Source: Bacillota bacterium
GTDB lineage: Bacteria > Bacillota > Dethiobacteria > Dethiobacterales > Dethiobacteraceae
Length of the DNA stretch: 15,805 nt
Assembly (NCBI GenBank): GCA_012800215.1
Contig: JAAZJT010000093.1
Coordinates: 1-15,805, forward strand
Reading direction: 5' to 3'
The notes beneath the pieces were generated by a model. The model searched no databases and had not been told where the DNA came from. It saw only the letters and a program-made list of their open reading frames with translations. How positions within the stretch are numbered: the first letter of the stretch is position 1; every line of letters starts with the position of its first letter. A program made the position numbers and the translations under genes. Shown piece by piece: positions 1-6,582 of this stretch.

Positions 1-342
1 CAACTCTTCGGCAACTTTGCTAAAATAGCGGTACTCCAGCAGACGCTGCAGCAAATCATCCTGGGATTCAATATTTAGTAAGTCATCATCATTTACTTCA
101 GCTGCGCCTATACTTTCCGGCACCAGTTTTTTAGATTTAATTTTTAATAAAGTAGCAGCCATTACTATGAATTCTGAAGCAACATCCAAGTTTAACTCCT
201 GCATCACCTGTAAAGTTTCCAGATATTGAGCTGTAATATCTGCAATGGAAATTTCATAAATATCTACTTCAGCCTTCTCTATGAGGTGAAAAAGCAAAGC
301 AAAGGGGCCTTCAAACGTTGGCAGACTGATCTGATATTCCAC
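1..342 (-). CDS. scpA: Segregation and condensation protein A (5' part; cut by window edge)
   Basis: ScpA is the kleisin subunit that bridges SMC heads in the bacterial condensin (with ScpB), acting on the nucleoid in chromosome compaction and segregation. The first 114 codons are present. The N-terminus reads YQISLPTFEGPFALLFHLIE, which is the conserved SMC-binding kleisin start, followed by the family-typical segments VDIYEISIADIT and FIVMAATLLKIKSKKL. The start is taken as GTG at 342, because a GGAAGGGAAGGAAG ribosome binding site lies 6 bases upstream and the kleisin motif begins right after it. The gene follows trpS by 45 bases and is probably the distal part of the same operon. The C-terminal winged helix and the expected scpB lie outside the window. 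Family assignment is confident; truncation is due only to the window end. Confidence 0.93.
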   Translation of the reverse strand, partial: MEYQISLPTFEGPFALLFHLIEKAEVDIYEISIADITAQYLETLQVMQELNLDVASEFIVMAATLLKIKSKKLVPESIGAAEVNDDDLLNIESQDDLLQRLLEYRYFSKVAEEL

Positions 343-387
343 CGGCGACTTCCTTCCCTTCCTAACTGCTTAACATTTAAAGCAATT

Positions 388-1380
388 CTAAAGCTGCCCC
401 AAATTCATCAGCTCACGAATTTCAGCCATATTCTCAGCGGCTAAAGCTGAAGCACGCTTAGCCCCATCTGCCAGTATTTCACGAATATAATTCTTTTCTT
501 TCTGCAAAGCTTGTCTTCTTTCGTATATAGGTTCAAGATATGACACAAGGCGCTCTGCTAATTGCTTTTTACATTCCACACAGCCTATTTCTCCCCGGCG
601 GCAAACCTGCTCAACACTGGCCACCTCTTCAGCATTAAAAACACCGTGAAAGGTAAATGCCGTACAAACACTGGGGTTACCGGGGTCATTTTTGCGTACA
701 CGGCCAGGATCGGTAATCATCTGCCTAACTTTCTTCCGCACTTCATCCGGGCGATCTGACATGCTGATGGTATTACCGTATGATTTACTCATTTTTCGCC
801 CATCTATCCCAGGCAGAACCTTAACTTTATTTAAAATTGTTTCTGGCTCTGGGAAATATGGCTTTTGATAAAGGTGATTAAATCGACGGGCAATTTCCCG
901 TGTAATTTCTATGTGAGGGATTTGGTCTTCGCCAACAGGTACAGCTTCTGCCCGATAGAGCAAGATATCAGCTGCCATTAGTAGTGGATAACCAAGAAAG
1001 CCGTATGTTGACAAATTCTTATCCTTTAACTGCTGCAATTGATCTTTATAAGTAGGTACACGTTCTAACCAAGAAAGAGGAGTAAACATAGAGAGCAGCA
1101 AATGCAATTCTGCATGCTCTTTGACATCAGATTGACGGAAAATAATGCTTTCTTCCGGATCTAAGCCGGCTGCCAGCCAGTCTATTACCATTTCATATGT
1201 GTTTTCTTTAAGCAGCGCCGGATCTTCATAAGCAGTGGTAAGTGCATGCCAATCAACAACACAGAAAAGGCAGCGATACTTGTCCTGCAATTTAATCCAG
1301 TTATCCAAAGCGCCTAATAAGTTACCGAGCTGCAGTCGCCCAGTAGGTCGCATCCCACTAAATATAGTTTTTTTCTCCAT
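388..1380 (-). CDS. trpS: Tryptophanyl-tRNA synthetase
   Basis: Class I aminoacyl-tRNA synthetase (EC 6.1.1.2) that charges tRNA(Trp) in the cytoplasm. It is 330 aa, the usual length. The N-terminal nucleotide-binding region contains SGMRPTGRLQLGNLLGAL, where the HIGH-type signature is QLGN (residues 17-20). The KMSKS loop is intact (residues 196-200), and YPLLMAADILLY plus VGEDQIPHIE are typical TrpRS core segments. The ATG follows AAAGGAG by 7 bases. Only 13 bases separate it from the upstream site-2 protease gene. There is therefore no room for a T-box leader, which often controls Firmicute trpS genes; it appears to be transcribed from the upstream operon promoter. The glutamine at the first HIGH position is a little unusual, since TrpRS commonly has T or H there. 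Function is confident. Confidence 0.96.
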   Translation of the reverse strand: MEKKTIFSGMRPTGRLQLGNLLGALDNWIKLQDKYRCLFCVVDWHALTTAYEDPALLKENTYEMVIDWLAAGLDPEESIIFRQSDVKEHAELHLLLSMFTPLSWLERVPTYKDQLQQLKDKNLSTYGFLGYPLLMAADILLYRAEAVPVGEDQIPHIEITREIARRFNHLYQKPYFPEPETILNKVKVLPGIDGRKMSKSYGNTISMSDRPDEVRKKVRQMITDPGRVRKNDPGNPSVCTAFTFHGVFNAEEVASVEQVCRRGEIGCVECKKQLAERLVSYLEPIYERRQALQKEKNYIREILADGAKRASALAAENMAEIRELMNLGQL

Positions 1381-1393
1381 TTTTATACTCCTT

Positions 1394-2044
1394 TCAAATG
1401 CCGCCGCCCGTCAGCAGTACGACAATGGATGTAATAATATTAGCTGCTATCCCTGCTAATGGATATAGTATTCTCGACAGAGTGCGGGTAAAAACCAGCA
1501 ACATTAAGATCAGTGTGCCATATTGTTCTAATTGTGTAAATTGATAAGCCGTACTGGGCGGTAAAAAATATAGCAAAACCTTAGAACCATCTAAAGGTGG
1601 GATAGGCAGTAAGTTGAACACACCAAAAAAAATATTATAGATGAAGAGCAGTTGCATAAATGGTAAAAGATAGGCAGATCGTAAAGGCGGCAATATCATT
1701 AAAAGTAAAGCTGTTAAAAAAGCCAAAATAAAATTGGTCAAAGGTCCGGCCAAACTAACCAGCAGCAGACCACGGCGGCGATCACCACGAAAATAGAGTG
1801 GATTAATGGGCACAGGTTTGGCCCAGCCAAAACCTATCAGCCAAAGCGCCAATATTCCCAAAGGATCAATATGTTTTAGGGGATTTAATGTTAAACGGCC
1901 TTGCTGTTTTGCTGTTGGATCACCTAATCTATAAGCAACAAAACAATGTGCCAATTCATGTAGGGTTAATGCCAAAAGAAGTGCCGGAACCCGGTAAAAA
2001 AGATCACTGGAAACAAAACGTGAAATCAAGTTGCTTAACGGCAA
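1394..2044 (-). CDS. Site-2 protease family (M50) membrane metalloprotease
   Basis: Predicted intramembrane zinc metalloprotease of the short S2P/M50 subfamily found in Firmicutes. The zinc motif HELAH is at residues 29-33 inside the first membrane segment, followed by the subfamily signature GDPTAKQQGRLTLNPLKHID. The second motif NLLPIPPLDGSK, near residues 144-155, supplies the third metal ligand (Asp152). Several hydrophobic segments fill the remainder; total length is 216 aa. I chose the TTG start at 2044 rather than the longer open frame to 2128. An AAAGGAG site lies 8 bases upstream of it, and family members begin only about 25 residues before HExxH. This start leaves one base after the stop codon of the preceding gene, so translation is probably coupled. 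No substrate can be deduced; neighbours are housekeeping genes. Multicopy paralogues are common, so I give no symbol. Confidence 0.9.
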   Translation of the reverse strand: MPLSNLISRFVSSDLFYRVPALLLALTLHELAHCFVAYRLGDPTAKQQGRLTLNPLKHIDPLGILALWLIGFGWAKPVPINPLYFRGDRRRGLLLVSLAGPLTNFILAFLTALLLMILPPLRSAYLLPFMQLLFIYNIFFGVFNLLPIPPLDGSKVLLYFLPPSTAYQFTQLEQYGTLILMLLVFTRTLSRILYPLAGIAANIITSIVVLLTGGGI

Positions 2045-2045
2045 A

Positions 2046-4334
2046 CTAATTCTCCTTTCCCAAAGCTGCGCATTGTAAGCGTTCCCTGGCAAAAGCAAGT
2101 TCTTCCTCGCGGCTATGCACAACTCCATCTAACCTTGCTGCACGGACAGCAGCCAATACTTTCTGAAATACGGGACCTGGTGAAAATCCCATTTCCTCTA
2201 AGTCATACCCGTTAATTTCCGTCTTTACATGTCTTATTTTTTCCCAATATTGCTTTACATAGCTGATTGTCTGCTCATTATTATCTGTTACCAGCAATAA
2301 GAGCAGAGCCTCCACCGGTTGACCACGAAAACAGCTCTCCAATTCACTGGCTGCTAACTTTGCGTTACTTCTTACAGTTTTTTGCATCGAAGGAAGTGCA
2401 GCTAAAGCAGCCAGTACAAGCCGCATTTTCTCACGTGGTAAACGTAAGCGGCGGCAGAGATGTCGTGCCTCTTGAAAGGGCAAATCCATAAGCAAAGCCG
2501 ATAAATATAATGCCTCCACTGACGGCTCGGCATCATGCCAATTTTCCTTTGCCCAGACCAAAACGTCCCGTACAGCATAAAGCCGAAGAGCAAGCTCTTC
2601 ATTATAGTTTACAGCAGGGAAAAGAAAAGCGTCAATGCCTAAAGAGAATATCCGTAGTAAAAGCTCAGGGATTTTTTCTTCCTGAAAAAGCAACTTGAAT
2701 TCACTATACAAACGCTCTTTACTTACTTTTTCCAAAACCCGCATTTGTACTGCATTTTCAAGTAAAGCTTGCGTGTTTTCCTCTAACCGGAAATTAAAAC
2801 GCTGTTCAAAGCGGATAGCTCTTAAAATTCTTAATGGATCCTCCACAAAGCTCAAATTATATAATACACGAAGCTGCTGTTTTTGCAAATCAGCCACGCC
2901 TTGAAAGAAATCAATCAACTGCCCATAATGAGGCGCATTAAGGCTTACAGCCAATGTATTAATTGTAAAATCCCTGCGGAAAAGATCTTGCTTTAGATTA
3001 CTTTGCTCAACATGCGGTAATGCAGCAGGACTGGCGTAAAATTCCTGGCGAGCCGTAACAAAATCTATTTGCATACCATCTAAAAGTGTCAGAGTAGCTG
3101 TACCAAACTGTTCATGGGTAATAAGCTTCCCACCTAATAAATGCTTTATTTTTTCTGCAAAAGGTATGGCTGTTGGTTCCACCACGAGGTCAATGTCATG
3201 CGTAGGTATACCTAACAATAAATCACGAATAAAACCTCCTACAGCATGCACCCTAACCTGTTCGCGGTCTGCGGCCTGCCCGATAAGGTATAGTAAGCTT
3301 TGCTGTCTCTTTGGCAGGCGTTCATTTAAAAGCTGGGTAATATCATCACCAGGAGCAGGTAAAGTACTATCTTCTTTTTTTTGTCCCCTGCCTTCCAGAT
3401 TACGCAAAACATCAGTACGCGTGATTATACCCAGCACTTTCTTACCGTTAACTACAGGCAACCGCCCTATATCTTTCGCTACCATTATATGCTGGACTTC
3501 ATGCAAAGGAGTTTCCGGAGAGACAGTAATTGGTTTACAATTCATATATCCTTTAACAGGAGCATGTCCCAGCTTATGGTGAAGAGCCTTCTCTAAATCA
3601 CGGCGGGAGATAATCCCTACTAAACGCTCTCCGTCTTGTACCGGGAAACCACTATGCCCATAGCGCAGCATTAATTCCTGCGCTTCAGCAATAGTAGTAT
3701 CAGGGGTAATACTGCGTACAGGTGCAGACATAACATCAGCAGCCAACAAGGTATCCAACACAGCCCTTTGTTCTTTAGTCAATGGTCGGCTGAGAAACTC
3801 ATTTATAACTCGCAAATTAACACCAATTTGCCATAAACGATGCAGCACCTCCACATCACGCAGCGTAGTTTGTTCAAACATTAAACCGCCCGTACCTTCA
3901 TAAATACCCAGGGCAAATAATGTGGCTTCAAATTGATTTATCTTTATGTCTTTAGCAAAAATTTTTTCCAGCAAGAGAGTAGTAGTAGCACCAGTTTGCT
4001 CTGCCACGGAATGTGATGAAACTATGTCTGTTTCTGCTGCAGGATGATGATCGTAAAAATAAATTTCCTCAATTTGATCTAAGTAATCCGCAAAAATACC
4101 TATGCGCTTAGGTTGGCGGGTATCTGTTATAATTAATTCTTTAATTGCAGACAAATCAATTTCTTTAATACTTTTTATCGGTAAATTCTCTTTATAAAGT
4201 GAAATATATGCCTTTACATTATTATTAACACTATTAGGATAGACAGCCTCGGCCTGTGGATAAAGTTTAGTCGCCGCCACCATGGAAGCTATTGCATCAA
4301 AATCAGCATTAAGGTGCGTAGTAATGACCTGCAA
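2046..4334 (-). CDS. DHH-CBS-CBS-tRNA nucleotidyltransferase fusion protein lacking DHHA1
   Basis: A 762-aa multidomain protein. Residues 1-190 are a DHH phosphoesterase domain: THLNADFDA at 6-14, DTR at 71-73 and YDHHP at 94-98. Residues 197-312 hold two CBS repeats, adenosine-ligand-binding modules. From about 335 onward comes a class II CCA-adding enzyme/poly(A) polymerase: GGFIRDLLLG at 366-375 followed by the DID catalytic aspartates at 380-382, RRDFTIN at 453-459 and EDPLRILRAIRF near 498-509. The last part is helical RNA-binding domain. It probably repairs or adds tRNA 3' CCA ends, while the DHH part may hydrolyse a nucleotide or oligonucleotide. I chose TTG at 4334 because AAAGGAGGG lies 6 bases upstream and the DHH domain starts immediately; the open frame to 4397 would run over the promoter. 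From family knowledge a DHHA1 domain with GGGH is expected after DHH; here DHH passes into CBS at about residue 198. Likely first gene of an operon with the M50 protease, trpS and scpA. Confidence 0.93.
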   Translation of the reverse strand: MQVITTHLNADFDAIASMVAATKLYPQAEAVYPNSVNNNVKAYISLYKENLPIKSIKEIDLSAIKELIITDTRQPKRIGIFADYLDQIEEIYFYDHHPAAETDIVSSHSVAEQTGATTTLLLEKIFAKDIKINQFEATLFALGIYEGTGGLMFEQTTLRDVEVLHRLWQIGVNLRVINEFLSRPLTKEQRAVLDTLLAADVMSAPVRSITPDTTIAEAQELMLRYGHSGFPVQDGERLVGIISRRDLEKALHHKLGHAPVKGYMNCKPITVSPETPLHEVQHIMVAKDIGRLPVVNGKKVLGIITRTDVLRNLEGRGQKKEDSTLPAPGDDITQLLNERLPKRQQSLLYLIGQAADREQVRVHAVGGFIRDLLLGIPTHDIDLVVEPTAIPFAEKIKHLLGGKLITHEQFGTATLTLLDGMQIDFVTARQEFYASPAALPHVEQSNLKQDLFRRDFTINTLAVSLNAPHYGQLIDFFQGVADLQKQQLRVLYNLSFVEDPLRILRAIRFEQRFNFRLEENTQALLENAVQMRVLEKVSKERLYSEFKLLFQEEKIPELLLRIFSLGIDAFLFPAVNYNEELALRLYAVRDVLVWAKENWHDAEPSVEALYLSALLMDLPFQEARHLCRRLRLPREKMRLVLAALAALPSMQKTVRSNAKLAASELESCFRGQPVEALLLLLVTDNNEQTISYVKQYWEKIRHVKTEINGYDLEEMGFSPGPVFQKVLAAVRAARLDGVVHSREEELAFARERLQCAALGKEN

Positions 4335-4340
4335 AGCTGT

Positions 4341-4349
4341 CCCTCCTTT
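4341..4349 (-). promoter_or_regulatory. Ribosome binding site deciding the TTG start of the DHH-CBS-CCA gene
   Basis: On the minus strand the sequence AAAGGAGGG is followed 6-7 bases later by TTG CAG GTC, in frame with the DHH domain. No ATG or GTG with a comparable site is found nearby, so this site fixes the start at 4334. Confidence 0.8.
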
Positions 4350-4362
4350 TAAACTTTCCCTT

Positions 4363-4370
4363 ATTATACC
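4363..4370 (-). promoter_or_regulatory. Extended -10 sigma-A promoter for the CCA/M50/trpS/scpA operon
   Basis: The minus strand carries TGGTATAAT: a perfect TATAAT (4363-4368) preceded by the TGn extended -10 element. There is no good -35 hexamer 16-18 bases upstream, which fits an extended -10 promoter. It lies about 30 bases upstream of the TTG start, leaving a short leader. This is the only convincing promoter between the repeat element and the operon. Confidence 0.65.
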
Positions 4371-4432
4371 ACAGATCCCAGGTTCACGGTAATTCAATTG
4401 TTAATTTGTCGACAGAATATTGTATACAAAAT

Positions 4433-4510
4433 GTGCCAGGGGACGGTTCCCTGGCACGAAAAAAAATGTGTGACAAAGAACCGTCCCCTGGCACGCACGT
4501 CCCCTGGCAC
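4433..4510. repeat. GC-rich inverted/direct repeat element (GTGCCAGGGGACGGTTC type)
   Basis: GTGCCAGGGGACGGTTC (4433-4449) and its exact reverse complement (4478-4494) form a 17-bp inverted repeat with a 28-base spacer containing an 8-base A run. A nested 9-bp hairpin pairs GTGCCAGGG (4433-4441) with CCCTGGCAC (4449-4457). A third, partial unit, CGTCCCCTGGCAC (4498-4510), directly repeats 4482-4494 at a 16-base offset. It lies between the stop of the dehydratase-like gene and the next operon promoter, so it may also help end transcription. On the minus strand the nested hairpin is followed only by ATTTTGT, so it is not a classic terminator. Similar 'GGGGACGGTTC' palindromes are, to my recollection, dispersed in many Firmicute genomes and resemble REP-type elements; that comparison is not tested here. 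Confidence 0.8.
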
Positions 4511-4521
4511 GAGTATTTAGT

Positions 4522-5604
4522 TTAATTAGTCAAAGCCACCCCTGCCAAAAGGTCAATAAAAGCTTCAAGGCGGGTTCTAAAACCGGCTTCGCCAGACTGT
4601 TCATCTAAAGAAATAGAAAGTACCGGAATTCCATATTCACGACTAACAGTGGGCAAGATACTTTTGGCTACAATTTCTGGTGTACAGGTAAAAGGCAAGA
4701 TATGAATAACACCATCATAACCGCGGCGTGCATATCGCACTGTGTCTCCCACTGATTCCCGGCCGTGACCGCCGACAAAATGGTTTAAGTATGATGCAGC
4801 AGCCATTTTAGTTTTTACGCCGCTCGGCAAATGCAGTGTGTTTAAAATTAAGTGTTCTTTAATCCAGTCTGAGAGATAAGCTGAACGCTCTACTTCCACA
4901 CCCATTTCACCTAATGTTTTTTCCAGCTGTAAGTTGGCGTAAGGCTCTAATAACATATAAATTTCTCCCACCAGGCCAATGCGTAAAACTTTTTTTCGCT
5001 GGTCCCTAGACACAGCATTTAAAAGACGCATACCTTTCTTTAGCTGCACAGTCACAGCCTGTGGTGTATGAGCTTCAGATATAAGTGCTAAACTTTGCTG
5101 ATAGGCGGCTGTGGTTTCTCCACATTCCAATTCACGAGCGCGTATTTGCAGTGAACGGGCATGAAGTTTATCTAAAGCTTTAACTTTCCGCCAAACTGTA
5201 TGAATAGCCTGTAAAACTTTCAAGCTGCTGCAGTTACTGCATAGTGTTTTTATCTCATTAAATAGTTTTCTCGATTGCCCCTGCGGTGGTTCTAAAATAA
5301 TCATTTTGAAATCATAACCTAAGTCGCGCAAGATTTCCTTTTGTACCTGAGCATAATAACCCAGGCGACAGGGACCGGTTCCTCCGATCATCACCAAGGT
5401 ATCGGCACCTGCCTCCAGAGCTTCAATGAAATTGCCTAAACTAATTTTTAAAGGAAAGCATGCAAACTCAGGGGCATTTAAAACACCCAAATTAACGGCT
5501 TTTTTCGTAATGGGCGGTGGCACAATTACTTCCAATCCTAAATCAGTAAATAAACCCGTTAAGGCAATAGAAAGAGAACCTAAATGCGGAAAGGTAACCT
5601 TCAT
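4522..5604 (-). CDS. 2-hydroxyglutaryl-CoA dehydratase D-component-like protein (COG3581-type)
   Basis: A 360-aa cytoplasmic protein resembling the 2-hydroxyacyl-CoA dehydratase/benzoyl-CoA reductase superfamily, in the branch with activase-related proteins of unknown substrate. Cysteines in conserved-looking contexts are PEFACFPLK (Cys49), GTGPCRLGYY (Cys79) and FTCTPE (Cys307). They are candidate ligands for a [4Fe-4S] cluster. Cys122, Cys125 and Cys161 are further cysteines. The C-terminus, LDEQSGEAGFRTRLEAFIDL, matches the end of the upstream gene product, so the two are probably related folds or partners. The ATG at 5604 overlaps the upstream stop as ATGA, indicating translational coupling. 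No BadF/HgdC-type ATPase activase is in this window, and no acyl-CoA pathway gene is nearby. A classical amino-acid-fermenting dehydratase role is therefore unsupported. Family is fairly sure; function unknown. Confidence 0.8.
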   Translation of the reverse strand: MKVTFPHLGSLSIALTGLFTDLGLEVIVPPPITKKAVNLGVLNAPEFACFPLKISLGNFIEALEAGADTLVMIGGTGPCRLGYYAQVQKEILRDLGYDFKMIILEPPQGQSRKLFNEIKTLCSNCSSLKVLQAIHTVWRKVKALDKLHARSLQIRARELECGETTAAYQQSLALISEAHTPQAVTVQLKKGMRLLNAVSRDQRKKVLRIGLVGEIYMLLEPYANLQLEKTLGEMGVEVERSAYLSDWIKEHLILNTLHLPSGVKTKMAAASYLNHFVGGHGRESVGDTVRYARRGYDGVIHILPFTCTPEIVAKSILPTVSREYGIPVLSISLDEQSGEAGFRTRLEAFIDLLAGVALTN

Positions 5605-6563
5605 ATAGCTTTCCTCCAGCGCAACATATCAATAAAAGCTTCCAGCCGGGTAACCAAGCCGGCTTCCCCGGTATGTTCGTCCAGTGTGACTAGCAGCACC
5701 GGAATTGTTCGCCGACGTTTATAATAGCGTTCTATCAGTTCGCACGTCAGCGAGTCGGGGCCGCAGCCAAAAGCTGCCACTAATACCACGCCCATAATCC
5801 CCTGCTGCTGCAGAAAATGGAGGCCTGCACCCATGAGTAGATGTCCAAATGTCCAAAATATATCCTTTTCAAGCATATCTGCACCGTCACTAATTTCTCC
5901 CGTTGACAGCATTTCGGCCGTAATAACTTCTACTCCCGCTGCCCGCAGTTTTTCTATAATACCAAGACTAATAAATGGGTCATAGATATTATAGGAATGC
6001 CCCAGGACAGCCACCTTTAGAGCTCCCTGTATTTTCTCAGGCTCTCTCCCGGACAAAACATCAAATGGAGTTAGTCCCTCTTGCAATTTTTTTTCATAGT
6101 ACCTCTGAGCTTTTTCCGCTGCCTGTAATGCCTGTCTTGCCTTCCAAGGACGGCGGTCAAAACGGGCCGCAAGTTTATACAAGCCGGAAATGGTTTCTTT
6201 ATATTGCTGATGTATATTTATTTCCACACTTAAAAGCTCCGGTAAGTCCGGCACACTGAATTGTGCCATTTCCGGCAGCCCTAAAAATTTTGGACATAAG
6301 TATTTTTTTTCTTCCACAGAAACAACACGTGGTGCAAAAATAAAGTCCACACCCTTGTCACGCAGGTTAGCCAGATGCCCTAAATACAGCTTTACAGGCA
6401 AACAGGCCTCATCTACCGCTGCATGTACACCGGTATCCAAAATAAATTTAGTTGTTTCATCTGATAAAACAACTTCCGCACCCAAAATACGAAAAAATGC
6501 CTCCCAGGCAGGATAATAATGGTAATATAGTAAAGCACGCGGGATGCCTACGGTTATCTTCAT
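5601..6563 (-). CDS. Acyl-CoA dehydratase activase-related protein (DUF2229/COG3580-type)
   Basis: A 320-aa protein starting with MKITVGIPRALLYYHYYPAW, typical of the DUF2229-like half of activase-related dehydratase proteins. Cysteines likely to bind an iron-sulfur cluster are Cys54 (DEACLPVK), Cys90 (KKYLCPK), Cys267 (FGCGPDS) and Cys274. The end, LDEHTGEAGLVTRLEAFIDM, is nearly the same motif as in the downstream partner. The ATG follows GGGAGG with good spacing, and the gene starts 20 bases after the spoVAF stop, with no terminator between. It is therefore probably co-transcribed with spoVAF. Family knowledge: relatives are often in three-gene sets or fusions with an ATP-dependent activase and have no settled biochemical role. 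I infer a redox-active complex with the next gene product. Substrate unknown. Confidence 0.8.
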   Translation of the reverse strand: MKITVGIPRALLYYHYYPAWEAFFRILGAEVVLSDETTKFILDTGVHAAVDEACLPVKLYLGHLANLRDKGVDFIFAPRVVSVEEKKYLCPKFLGLPEMAQFSVPDLPELLSVEINIHQQYKETISGLYKLAARFDRRPWKARQALQAAEKAQRYYEKKLQEGLTPFDVLSGREPEKIQGALKVAVLGHSYNIYDPFISLGIIEKLRAAGVEVITAEMLSTGEISDGADMLEKDIFWTFGHLLMGAGLHFLQQQGIMGVVLVAAFGCGPDSLTCELIERYYKRRRTIPVLLVTLDEHTGEAGLVTRLEAFIDMLRWRKAI

Positions 6564-6582
6564 GCGAAACCTCCCTAAATAT

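Noticed and set aside
1381..1393. T-box riboswitch for trpS
   Set aside because: Only 13 bases separate trpS from the upstream gene and no T-box sequence is seen.
2046..2128. M50 gene starting at 2128, overlapping the CCA gene by 83 bases
   Set aside because: The extra N-terminus has no ribosome binding site and no family similarity; TTG at 2044 has a strong site and a typical N-terminus.
3166..3582. Plus-strand open frame of 138 codons
   Set aside because: It lies antisense to the conserved CBS and nucleotidyltransferase coding region, has no recognisable domain, and is a shadow frame.
4335..4397. N-terminal extension of the DHH-CBS-CCA protein
   Set aside because: It would be encoded by the promoter and ribosome binding site region; TTG at 4334 starts right at the DHH domain.
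4433..4510. Classic Rho-independent terminator
   Set aside because: The hairpins are strong but no good T run follows on the minus strand; the A/T run lies inside the repeat spacer.
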